From assembly GCF_020423045.1 (NCBI RefSeq), contig NZ_CP081943.1:2852001-2916000 (forward strand): 64,000 bases of DNA, written 5' to 3'. A program made the position numbers and the translations under genes. The DNA is from Pseudomonas sp. MM213 (GTDB lineage Bacteria; Pseudomonadota; Gammaproteobacteria; Pseudomonadales; Pseudomonadaceae). Below, one piece after another: positions 36,329-44,001 of the stretch. A model generated the notes under the pieces. That model was given only the letters and a program-made list of their open reading frames with translations, was not told where the DNA came from and ran no database searches. Position 1 is the first letter of the stretch. Each line of letters begins with the position of its first letter.

Positions 36329-37327
36329 TCAACGCAAAGCCAAAAGCCCCTGCACCAACGGTTCCAGCTCCAACGCATTAACAGCTTTGACCTTGTCGAT
36401 CATCGCCACCGGCCAACTCTCAAGCCCCAGACAAGCCCCGAGCATGGCCCCCAGAATCGCCGCGATGGTGTCGGTGTCGCCCCCCAGACCTGCGGCCATG
36501 CACAGCGCGTCGAAGGCATTTATTTCACCGATGGCCACTTGCTGCGCCAAGGCAAACGAAACCACCACCGACTCCTGCGAAGCCACCGACGTGCCGATCA
36601 CGTCGTACATCAAGTCCGCCAGCATCGCCTTGTCGCTGTCGACGCTGATCGTCCGCGCCCAACTGATGCGCGAGGCAATGCGTCCGCCCGCGACCCAATG
36701 GCCGTGGCTTTCCGCTTGCTGGGCGATTTGCTGGCCGAGGTTCAATGCCTCGCCGAGGTCCATGCCGTTGATGCCGGCCGAGACCACCGCCGCCACCGCC
36801 GCCGCGCTGGAAATGCCCAGCGTGGTGTTGTGGGTGACCTGGCAGGCCTGCACCACGGCGTTGATGAAACGCTCGGGATCGCGGACATCCGCCGAAATGC
36901 CGACGGGCGTGATGCGCATCGCCGCGCCGTTGGTGGTGCCGTAGCGCCCCGCTTCTTCCGGCGAATGACCGGCGAGGATCATCTCGATCGCCCGTTTGGT
37001 CGACGGCCCGAGCAAGTCCTGCGAGCCCTTGGCCTGCATCGCGGCTTCCCATTCGATCAGCCGTTGCGCCAGTACCGACGGTTCGATCCTGCCCTTGCCG
37101 TCGATCAACAACTGACCGACCAGAATGGCCTGTTCGGTGTCGTCGGTGATCGAGCCTTTAGGCATGTTGGCCGCAATCGGTTGATTGGGGCCGGCGTCTT
37201 GCAGATCGGTGATTTCACCGAAACGCGCCTTGATGACGGCGCGGCTCAGCGATTGCGTCGGCATGCCCAGCGCATCGCCCAGGGCCAGTCCGTAAAACGC
37301 GCCCAGTGCACGATTGAGCGCGGTCAT
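36329..37327 (-). CDS. ADP-ribosylglycohydrolase (DraG/ARH) family protein
   Basis: A 332-residue protein with the dinuclear-metal motifs of the family intact: GLALGDALGMPTQ near 13, GSITDDTEQAIL near 60 and GLGGDTDTIAAILGAMLGA near 285. The family removes ADP-ribose from proteins or splits other N-glycosides. Here the partners (NCS1 permease, PfkB kinase, UTRA regulator) suggest a small nucleoside-like substrate and not a modified protein. The E. coli counterpart by context is YegU. Its start overlaps the end of the regulator gene by 4 bp, implying coupling. Confidence 0.85.
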   Translation of the reverse strand: MTALNRALGAFYGLALGDALGMPTQSLSRAVIKARFGEITDLQDAGPNQPIAANMPKGSITDDTEQAILVGQLLIDGKGRIEPSVLAQRLIEWEAAMQAKGSQDLLGPSTKRAIEMILAGHSPEEAGRYGTTNGAAMRITPVGISADVRDPERFINAVVQACQVTHNTTLGISSAAAVAAVVSAGINGMDLGEALNLGQQIAQQAESHGHWVAGGRIASRISWARTISVDSDKAMLADLMYDVIGTSVASQESVVVSFALAQQVAIGEINAFDALCMAAGLGGDTDTIAAILGAMLGACLGLESWPVAMIDKVKAVNALELEPLVQGLLALR

Positions 37328-38037
37328 TGTGGGTTTCCAAATTGCAGGTGCAGGCGAAAGTGCACGGGATCGAGCAGGCTTTCGACCTGCTCCATGAAGC
37401 GGTTCTGCCGATCGTAGGTGGTGCGCAAGGCTTTTAGGAACACCGTGCCGACCGGACGACCGAGCAGCTCGGCATCTTCGGCATTCAAGGGTTCGGCGCC
37501 GATCCATTGATCGCCGCGCTCGCCGATGTAGCCGTACGCGGCCAGGGTGATGGTCAGGGAATTGTCGATCAGGCCGACACGCGGCAGGCTTTCCAGGCCC
37601 CCGGTGGCGGGCATCAATGAGCGTTCGAGGGAAACCAGCTTGCCGTCGGTGGAACGACGGCGGCGGTCGAGGGTGATGAATTGGTCAGTGCCGAAACGCG
37701 GCAGCAGGTCGGGGCGAGTCACCGCCTCAAGCCGCAGCACTTCGGTATTGATCAGCGCCCCGCTGTCGGCCAGCGCCTGCGCCCAACCGCTGCGCTGATC
37801 GAGCACCACCCCGTCGAACGTGACGATGGAACCGACACCACTTTGCGTCGCGATGTAGTTGCGCCGTTTCAATTCGGCCAGGGCTTCACGCAGCGTACCT
37901 CGGCTGACTTTGAATTCTTGAGCCAACTGATGCTCGCCCGGCAACTGAAAGCCGTCCTCCATGAGGCCGCTTTCAATGCGCCGGATGAGTTCGTCGACCA
38001 CCCGTTGTTTCTTGTCAAATCGTACCTGTCTAATCAT
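37324..38037 (-). CDS. GntR/HutC family regulator with UTRA domain
   Basis: A 237-residue regulator. The winged helix is at about 5-70 (RVVDELIRRIESGLMEDGFQ; LAQEFKVSRGTLREALAELK). The UTRA effector domain (about 90-235) contains FITLDRRRRSTDGKLVSLER and LGRPVGTVFLKALRTTYD. It heads a probable four-gene unit with hydrolase, permease and kinase, corresponding to YegW of E. coli. It likely represses its own transcript and is released by a pathway intermediate. The start at 38037 is preferred to one 14 codons upstream. Confidence 0.88.
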   Translation of the reverse strand: MIRQVRFDKKQRVVDELIRRIESGLMEDGFQLPGEHQLAQEFKVSRGTLREALAELKRRNYIATQSGVGSIVTFDGVVLDQRSGWAQALADSGALINTEVLRLEAVTRPDLLPRFGTDQFITLDRRRRSTDGKLVSLERSLMPATGGLESLPRVGLIDNSLTITLAAYGYIGERGDQWIGAEPLNAEDAELLGRPVGTVFLKALRTTYDRQNRFMEQVESLLDPVHFRLHLQFGNPQ

Positions 38038-38130
38038 GTACAAATTGATACCTGAAACGACTTGTAACAGGCAAGACATATTTAGGGGGGGTGACGGAAG
38101 GATGCGGTCGCGAGGTGAATCAGGTACATC

Positions 38131-38229
38131 GCCTTCGCGGGCAAGCCTCGCTCCTACAGGTTATATGTCAGTCGCGTAATCCATGCACGACACATAACCT
38201 GTAGGAGCGAGGCTTGCCCGCGAAGGGGC
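38131..38229. repeat. REPIN, family A
   Basis: Inverted pair of CTTCGCGGGCAAGCCTCGCT whose arms continue through ACAGGTTATATGTC/GACACATAACCTGT. It lies between the UTRA regulator's start and the end of araH. Confidence 0.9.
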
Positions 38230-38249
38230 CAGCACAGACAACAAAAATC

Positions 38250-39221
38250 TCAGCGTTGTTTCAGACGGTCGATAACCACAGCCAGCAGCAAGATCGAACC
38301 ACGAATCACGTACTGATAAAACGTATCGATGTTCTTCAGGTTCATCGCATTCTCGATGATCGCCAGAATCAACACCCCGGCGATCACATGCCGGATCATG
38401 CCGATCCCGCCACTGAGCGAAACCCCGCCAAGCACACACGCCGAGATCACCGTCAGCTCGAAACCCTGGCCGATCATCGGCTGGCCGGAAGTCATCCGCG
38501 ACGCCAGAATCACCCCGGCCAACGCCCCGATCACACCGTGCACGGCGAAGATGATGATCTTGGTCCGGTCAACGTTGACCCCGGCCAGCAGCGCCGCTTC
38601 CTGGTTGCCGCCGATGGCCATGGTGTTGCGCCCGTAGGTGGTGTAATTCAGCAACCAGCCGAAAAACAGGAAGCAGGCAATGGTGATCAGGATCGGCACC
38701 GGCACGCCAAACAACTGGCCGTTACCGAAGACGAAGAACGACTCCTGCGACACGCCCACCGCTTTGCCATTGGCAAAAATGTAGGCCAGACCGCGAACGA
38801 TCTGCATGGTCGCCAACGTAGTGATCAATGCATTGACCCGCAGCTTGGCGATCACGATCCCGTTGATCAGCCCGACGATCAAGCCCATGAACAGCGCCGC
38901 CACCACACCGAGAAACACGCTGTCGGTGTCGCGCATCACCACCGCCGCGACCACGCCGGCACAGGCAATCACCGAGCCCACCGACAAGTCGAAATGCCCC
39001 GACGCCAGGCAATACAACATGGTGCATGCGGCAATCCCGGTGGTGGAAATCGCCAGGCCCAGACCGCGCATGTTCAGCGGCGAAAGGAAGTTGTCGATCA
39101 GTAAGGTGCAGAGCACAAAGATCCCGACGGCCGCGAGCAGCATCACCCAGTCATCGAGAAAGCGCCGCAGGTCCAGAGGTTTGCGCTGGGTGGGCAGAGC
39201 GTTGTTTTGGGTTGTCATCAT
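38250..39221 (-). CDS. araH: L-arabinose-type ABC transporter permease
   Basis: A 323-residue inner-membrane permease, strongly like E. coli AraH: MRGLGLAISTTGIAACTMLY, LASGHFDLSVGSVIACAGVV, INALITTLATMQIVRGLAYI-like (here VNALITTLATMQIVRGLAYI) and ASRMTSGQPMIGQGFELTVI. The ATG at 39221 has the ribosome site AGAGG; a GTG two codons earlier is possible. It follows araG by 9 bp. In fluorescent pseudomonads this kind of transporter serves both L-arabinose and D-galactose, which suits the neighbouring sugar dehydrogenase. Confidence 0.9.
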   Translation of the reverse strand: MMTTQNNALPTQRKPLDLRRFLDDWVMLLAAVGIFVLCTLLIDNFLSPLNMRGLGLAISTTGIAACTMLYCLASGHFDLSVGSVIACAGVVAAVVMRDTDSVFLGVVAALFMGLIVGLINGIVIAKLRVNALITTLATMQIVRGLAYIFANGKAVGVSQESFFVFGNGQLFGVPVPILITIACFLFFGWLLNYTTYGRNTMAIGGNQEAALLAGVNVDRTKIIIFAVHGVIGALAGVILASRMTSGQPMIGQGFELTVISACVLGGVSLSGGIGMIRHVIAGVLILAIIENAMNLKNIDTFYQYVIRGSILLLAVVIDRLKQR

Positions 39222-39230
39222 AGTCACCTC

Positions 39231-40775
39231 TCAGTTCGCCACGCCGTCAGCACGGTGGCGCGGCAAAGCCAGTTGCAGCAGGTTGGATTCGTTGGCTTCG
39301 TCACGGGACAGTTCGCCGCGCATCGCCCCTTCGCAGAGCACCAGGATGCGGTCGGAAATACCCATCACTTCCATCAGGTCGCTGGACACCACGATCACCG
39401 CGATGCCGCTTTCAGCCAGGTTATGGATGATCTGGTAAATCTCGGCCTTGGCGCCGATGTCGATGCCGCGAGTCGGTTCATCCAGAAGCAGCACTTTCAT
39501 CGGCATCGACAGCCAGCGGCCGAGAATCGCCTTCTGCTGATTGCCGCCGGACAGGTACATGATTTTCTGTTCCGCGCTGGGCGTCTTCACTTTCAGCGCC
39601 TTGATCTGCTTGTCGGCGTTGTCCTTCTCCCACAGGCCGCGCAACAGGCAACCGAAGGTGGAATGGGCGCCGCGCGCGCTGATGTTGATGTTCTCGGCAA
39701 CGCTGGAGAGCGGCATGATGCCCTCCTTCTTGCGGTCCTCGGGACACAGCAGAATGCCGGCGGCAATCGCATCGCGGGGTGAACGCAGTTTCAGTTCATG
39801 ACCGCGCAATTCCAGGCGCCCCGCGGTGTTGCGCTCAAGGCCGCTGAGCATGCGAAACAGCTCGGTTCGCCCTGCCCCCACCAGACCGAACAGCCCGAGG
39901 ATCTCGCCTTTGTGCGCATCGAAACTCACCGGCTCACGCAAGCCCGGCCCGAGCAGACCGTCGACCCTCAACGCCACCGCGCCACGCTTGCGCGGGCGGT
40001 AATCGTAGATGTCCTGAATGTCGCGCCCGACCATGCACGTGACCAATTGATCGTGGGTCAGCTCGCTCATGTCCTCGAAGGTGCGCACGTACCGGCCGTC
40101 CTTGAACACTGTCACCGCGTTGCAGATGCGGAACACTTCTTCCATGCGATGGGAGACGTAAAGCACCACTTTGCCTTCGTCGCGCAGGCGCCCGATGATC
40201 GCCATCAAGCGATCGATCTCCCGCGCCGAGAGGCTGCTGGTCGGCTCGTCGAACGCGATCACATGCGCGCCACGGGACAACGCCTTGGCGATTTCCACCA
40301 GTTGCCGCTGCCCGAGGGACAGGCGCCCGACCTTCTCCTGCGGATCGATTTCATCGGCCAGGCCCTTGAGGCAGGCCAGCGCTTGTTGTCGCAGTGCGCC
40401 GCGATTGATCAGGCCGAAACTGGCGGGCAAATGACCGAGGAACAGGTTTTCCGCCACGGTCATTTCCGGCACCAGATGCAGTTCCTGATGGATCACCGCC
40501 ACCTTGTTGCCGATGCTGTCGGCGGTGGACTTGAAGACCATCGTTCGCTCGCCGATCTGCAGGTCGCCGCTGTTCGGCGTGTAGGCGCCGCCGAGGATTT
40601 TCAGCAGGGTCGATTTGCCGGCGCCGTTCTCACCCATCAAGGCATGAACCTGACCCGGATGGGCGACGAAGCTGATGCCGTCCAGCGCCCTCACCCCGGG
40701 AAAGGTCTTGCCGATCCCGTTGAAGCGCAGGCTGCCGCCGACGCTGTCGTGTTGTGTCTGTACTTGCGCGTGCAT
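39231..40775 (-). CDS. araG: L-arabinose-type ABC transporter ATP-binding protein
   Basis: A 514-residue ATPase with two tandem ABC domains, as usual for monosaccharide importers. First Walker A: GENGAGKSTLLKILGGAY; signature: LSLGQRQLVEIAKALSRG; Walker B: VIAFDEPTSSLS. In the second domain the Walker A site is degenerate (GLVGAGRTELFRML), while LSGGNQQKAILGRWL and LLDEPTRGIDIGAK are kept. This asymmetry is normal for the family. It sits between the binding-protein gene and the permease gene. Confidence 0.92.
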   Translation of the reverse strand: MHAQVQTQHDSVGGSLRFNGIGKTFPGVRALDGISFVAHPGQVHALMGENGAGKSTLLKILGGAYTPNSGDLQIGERTMVFKSTADSIGNKVAVIHQELHLVPEMTVAENLFLGHLPASFGLINRGALRQQALACLKGLADEIDPQEKVGRLSLGQRQLVEIAKALSRGAHVIAFDEPTSSLSAREIDRLMAIIGRLRDEGKVVLYVSHRMEEVFRICNAVTVFKDGRYVRTFEDMSELTHDQLVTCMVGRDIQDIYDYRPRKRGAVALRVDGLLGPGLREPVSFDAHKGEILGLFGLVGAGRTELFRMLSGLERNTAGRLELRGHELKLRSPRDAIAAGILLCPEDRKKEGIMPLSSVAENINISARGAHSTFGCLLRGLWEKDNADKQIKALKVKTPSAEQKIMYLSGGNQQKAILGRWLSMPMKVLLLDEPTRGIDIGAKAEIYQIIHNLAESGIAVIVVSSDLMEVMGISDRILVLCEGAMRGELSRDEANESNLLQLALPRHRADGVAN

Positions 40776-40840
40776 AAAACACCTCATCACACAGATCAGG
40801 CAGCCCCGTCGCCAGGGCCGCCGATGAAATCAACCGCGCC

Positions 40841-41845
40841 TCAGTTCCAGAGGCCGATCTTTTCCAGCTCCTGCTTGAAGTTGTCGCGCGTGATCAGGGT
40901 CACGTCGTCCATGGCGGTGTACTTCGCCGGCTCTTTGCCGGTGGTGACCCACTCGAACATCATGCTGGCGGTGTTGTAACCCTCGATGTGCGGGCTTGGC
41001 AGCATCGAGCCGAAGAAGCCGCTGTTGGGCTTTTTCAGTTCGCCGATGGCGTCGGTGCCGTTGATGCCGATGCCGATCACGTTGGCCGCAGCAAAACCGG
41101 CGCTCTCGGTGGCGCGTACGCCGCCCAGTACGGTGTTGTCGTTCATGCCGCCGATGATCAGGTTCTTCGCCGCGCCCGGCAGTTTCACCAGCGCCGAGTT
41201 GGTGGCGTCCATGCTGCCCGGCACGTCGAGGGTTTTCAGGGCCGAGAACAGGATGTGGTCTTTTGGCATGCCGGCGTCTTCCAACGCTTTGACTGAACCG
41301 TCGGTGCGCTTCTTACCGGTGTCGAGTTCGTTGTAGGTGTTGATGACCGCGTAGGTGTCTTTCCAGTCCCAGTTGCGTTTTTTCGCTTCGGCGGCCATCG
41401 CCGCGCCCTGCTTCTGGCCGACTTCGAACGCCGCCATGCCGAGGTACGGAACGTCTTCCATGAACTTGCCGCTGGCATCGACGAAACGGTCATCCACGGC
41501 AATCACTTTCAAACCGTTGAGTTTGGCTTTGGCCATGATCGCCGGGCCGAGGGACACGTCCGGCGGGCAAATCACGAAGCCCTTGGCGCCGTTGGCAGCC
41601 AGGCTGTCGATGGCGGACAGGGTTTTCTCGCCGTCCGGCACGGCGATCTTGATGACCTTGAAGCCTTTCTCTTTGCCGGCCTTTTCGGCGAAGGCCCATT
41701 CGGTCTGGAACCAGGGCTCTTCCGCCTGCTTGACCAGAAAGCCGATCTTCACTTCCTCGGCCGCCAGCAAGCTGCTGCTGAGGCTGACCGCGGTGACCGC
41801 CAAAGCGGCACAGCACAGGGAACGGATCCCACGACGACGATTCAT
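40841..41845 (-). CDS. araF: L-arabinose-type ABC transporter substrate-binding protein
   Basis: A 334-residue periplasmic binding protein. A signal peptide (RGIRSLCCAALAVTAVSLSS, cut after LLA) is followed by a Periplasmic_binding_4 fold: EEVKIGFLVKQAEEPWFQTE, GFVICPPDVSLGPAIMAKAK and NLIIGGMNDNTVLGGVRATE, all close to AraF. It has its own upstream region of 125 bp containing the 14-bp motif shared with the FadR-type regulator gene. The sugar bound may be L-arabinose, D-galactose or both. Confidence 0.9.
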   Translation of the reverse strand: MNRRRGIRSLCCAALAVTAVSLSSSLLAAEEVKIGFLVKQAEEPWFQTEWAFAEKAGKEKGFKVIKIAVPDGEKTLSAIDSLAANGAKGFVICPPDVSLGPAIMAKAKLNGLKVIAVDDRFVDASGKFMEDVPYLGMAAFEVGQKQGAAMAAEAKKRNWDWKDTYAVINTYNELDTGKKRTDGSVKALEDAGMPKDHILFSALKTLDVPGSMDATNSALVKLPGAAKNLIIGGMNDNTVLGGVRATESAGFAAANVIGIGINGTDAIGELKKPNSGFFGSMLPSPHIEGYNTASMMFEWVTTGKEPAKYTAMDDVTLITRDNFKQELEKIGLWN

Positions 41846-41917
41846 AAGCTGACTCCTTGTTATTTTTTTTGAGCGTTATTTTTCAAAGCCGGTGCAAACG
41901 TTGTAGCAAATAGTCAT

Positions 41918-41931
41918 ATCGTATGATGATT
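41918..41931. promoter_or_regulatory. Candidate operator of the FadR-type regulator upstream of araF
   Basis: ATCGTATGATGATT lies about 73 bp upstream of the araF start. The identical 14-mer in the opposite orientation is at 44772-44785 upstream of the GntR/FadR-type regulator gene. The core ATCGTATGAT is nearly palindromic, as expected for a GntR dimer. Confidence 0.65.
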
Positions 41932-41970
41932 GGATTTCAGACGTAATTCCGCGCCTGAAACCCCGGTTAT

Positions 41971-42789
41971 TCAGTCGTGGTACATCACCGAGCGCCCACC
42001 ATCGATGGTGATGCACGAGGCGTTGATGAACGGCGCTTCATCGCTGGCCAGGAAGACTGCCGTCATCGCCACTTCAATCGGCTGGCCAATGCGCCGCGGC
42101 GGATGCAGATCGAAAGCGCGCTGACGTTCGGCCTGCGGGTCGGCAAAACCGTTCCAGTAATCGACGTTCAGTTGGGTTTCGATGTAGCCCGGTGCAATGG
42201 CGTTGACGCGAATGCCTTTCGGCGCGTATTCGATGCCCAGTGCGCGGGTCAGGCCGAGCAAACCGTGCTTGGCCACCGGGTACGGGAAGCAGCCGGGAAT
42301 GATGTGCGTGGAATGGGTCGAGGCGATGTTGATGATGCTGCCGATGCCCTGCTCGATCATCTGCGGCAACACCGCCTTGCAGCCGAACCAGGCGCCATCG
42401 AGGTCGATGGCAAAGCAGCGGCGCCAGTCTTCTTCAGTCATTTCCAGCGGATCGCGGAACACATTGACGCCGGCGCAGTTGACCAGCACGTCGATGCGGC
42501 CATGCAACTCGACGGCCCTTTTTGCCATCGCGTGCAGGTCTTGTTGATTGGATACGTCAACCTTGATCGCCTGAACATCGAAGCCTTGGGCGCGCCAATG
42601 CGCCGCGACGCTTTCGACTTTCTCGCCCTGGATGTCGCTGATGATCAGCCTGGCTTGCTGGCAAGCGAAGGCCGCAACAATCGCCTCGCCAATGCCCTGA
42701 GCGGCACCGGTCAGCAGCACGACCTTGTTTTTCAGGCGCTCGCCCTTCGGCGGTTCGGGCACTGGAGGCAGGGAGAGCGCTTCAGCCAT
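41971..42789 (-). CDS. SDR sugar 1-dehydrogenase (D-galactose/L-arabinose type)
   Basis: A 272-residue short-chain dehydrogenase with VLLTGAAQGIGEAIVAAFAC near 24, NCAGVNVFRDPLE near 109, NIASTHSTH and the Tyr/Lys pair in YPVAKHGLLG. Between the araFGH transporter and an SMP-30 lactonase, it most likely oxidises D-galactose or L-arabinose to the lactone. This would be the first step of the De Ley-Doudoroff route completed by dgoDKA at 28-30 kb. It has its own ribosome site (GGGAG). A 30-codon upstream frame overlaps its start. Confidence 0.82.
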   Translation of the reverse strand: MAEALSLPPVPEPPKGERLKNKVVLLTGAAQGIGEAIVAAFACQQARLIISDIQGEKVESVAAHWRAQGFDVQAIKVDVSNQQDLHAMAKRAVELHGRIDVLVNCAGVNVFRDPLEMTEEDWRRCFAIDLDGAWFGCKAVLPQMIEQGIGSIINIASTHSTHIIPGCFPYPVAKHGLLGLTRALGIEYAPKGIRVNAIAPGYIETQLNVDYWNGFADPQAERQRAFDLHPPRRIGQPIEVAMTAVFLASDEAPFINASCITIDGGRSVMYHD

Positions 42790-42874
42790 GGATCAGCGCT
42801 CCCTTTCGCGGGCACGACAAAAACCGGGCATCTGTCGATGTCCGGCCAAAAAACGTGTTGGAAAATCGCTGCAT
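42782..42874 (-). CDS. Possible 30-codon leader peptide overlapping the sugar dehydrogenase start
   Basis: An ATG at 42874 follows the ribosome site ACAGGTGAAGTG and opens a frame of 30 codons. It begins MQRFSNTFFGRTSTDARFLS and ends at a TGA that overlaps codons 2-3 of the dehydrogenase gene. The upstream sequence through this ATG is the same as upstream of dgoK, where the equivalent ATG starts the kinase. The peptide itself resembles nothing I know. It may couple translation, act as a leader, or simply be left over from a promoter duplication. Confidence 0.4.
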   Translation of the reverse strand: MQRFSNTFFGRTSTDARFLSCPRKGALIHG

Positions 42875-42928
42875 CACTTCACCTGTTTTGTTTTTTTAAG
42901 TGTGAGTGCGTGTAACTGATTGGAGCCG

Positions 42929-42988
42929 ACTATAAACCCGACCGCCAAATAATCTCAATATATAATTTTACATCCCATATCTTGGGAT
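42929..42988 (-). promoter_or_regulatory. Sugar dehydrogenase promoter, copy of the dgoK module
   Basis: Reading toward the dehydrogenase: operator ATCCCAAGATATGGGAT (42988-42972), -35 TTGAGA (42958-42953), 18 bp, -10 TATAGT (42934-42929). The operator differs from the dgoK copy at one position of 17, and spacings are identical. The operator touches the stop codon of the SMP-30 gene. Confidence 0.75.
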
Positions 42989-43864
42989 TTAATCAGCAAA
43001 TCTCGTACAGGGCTTTCCGGGTATATCGACCCGGATCGACAACACCGCGCCGTCCAGCGGATGGTTGAGCGGGCTCGCAGCGCTGGTGATGTAGAGGGTT
43101 TTCAGGTCCGCACCGCCGAAGACACAACTGGTCGGGCGACTGACTGGCAATTCGATGATGCGATCGACATACCCATCCGGTGTCAGCCGGATCAGGCAGT
43201 TGCCGTCCCAGCGCGCGTTCCAGATATAACCTCTGGCATCCATCGCCGAGCCGTCGGGGCCGCCACGTTGATGCGGGCCGAACCAGACCAGCGCGGGATC
43301 GAGGCCGCCGTCGGTGCGGATGAAATGCTGGTAGAGCGTGCCATCCAGACTGTCGGCGAAATAAAGCGTGGTGGCGTCATCGCTCCACAACAACGTATTG
43401 GGAATGCCCAAACCGCGCAGCAGCGGCGTGACCCGGGCATCCCGGTCGATACGAAACAAGCCGCCGGAACGCCGCACAACGGGCAGGTCTTCGCCATTTT
43501 CGCCGATGTTGTTTTGCATGGTGCCGAGCCAGAGTCGCCCCTGGGCATCGCAACGGGCTTCGTTGCCGCGATTGCCCGGCTGCGGGTCGGCGACGCAGAA
43601 CAAGGTCAGCCGTGGCTCAAGGCCTGGCGAATCCAGATCGAGCCGATACACGCCACTGCTCAACGTCACCAGCGCATCACCGCTTTCGCAGGGAATGAAA
43701 GCCGACACGTGCTCGGGCATCTGCCAGATCTGCACGTTGGCACCGATCAGGCGCAGTACCTGTTTGCCGGCGATATCCACCCAATAGAGGGCTTGCGTCG
43801 GCGCATCCCAGAACGGGCCTTCGCCGAGGCGTGCCCGGTGTCCGGTGACTGCGGTCCATTCCAT
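42989..43864 (-). CDS. SMP-30/gluconolactonase family sugar lactonase
   Basis: A 291-residue six-bladed propeller of the SMP-30/Gnl/regucalcin family: ARLGEGPFWDAPTQALYWVD at the N-terminus with the metal Glu, NRGNEARCDAQGRLWLGTM in the centre, IPNTLLWSDDATTLYFADS, and DGSAMDARGYIWNARWDGN with the catalytic Asp. It probably opens the lactone made by the neighbouring dehydrogenase (galactonolactone or arabinonolactone). The start at 43864 gives the standard N-terminus. The FadR-type regulator gene lies upstream on the same strand, separated by a REPIN. Confidence 0.88.
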   Translation of the reverse strand: MEWTAVTGHRARLGEGPFWDAPTQALYWVDIAGKQVLRLIGANVQIWQMPEHVSAFIPCESGDALVTLSSGVYRLDLDSPGLEPRLTLFCVADPQPGNRGNEARCDAQGRLWLGTMQNNIGENGEDLPVVRRSGGLFRIDRDARVTPLLRGLGIPNTLLWSDDATTLYFADSLDGTLYQHFIRTDGGLDPALVWFGPHQRGGPDGSAMDARGYIWNARWDGNCLIRLTPDGYVDRIIELPVSRPTSCVFGGADLKTLYITSAASPLNHPLDGAVLSIRVDIPGKPCTRFAD

Positions 43865-43888
43865 GAAACCTCCTGCGTTGTTCTTGTT

Positions 43889-43990
43889 TGTAGGAGCGAG
43901 CTTGCTCGCGATGGACGTCAACGGTAACGCGTGTCCGCTGCATAAACGCGCTGCCTTGAAGTTTTTCGCGAGCAGGCTCGCTCCTACAGG
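43889..43990. repeat. REPIN with TGTAGGAGCGAGCTTGCTCG ends
   Basis: Inverted pair enclosing about 45 bp, in the gap between the regulator and lactonase genes. The core GCGAGCTTGCTCGCGATGG differs from family A by several bases. Confidence 0.88.
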
Positions 43991-44001
43991 GTTCTATGTT
44001 T

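Noticed and set aside
36329..37327. ADP-ribosylglycohydrolase as part of a toxin-antitoxin or phage-defence pair
   Set aside because: No ADP-ribosyltransferase is adjacent; the partners are a permease, a kinase and a GntR/UTRA regulator, which fit catabolism better.
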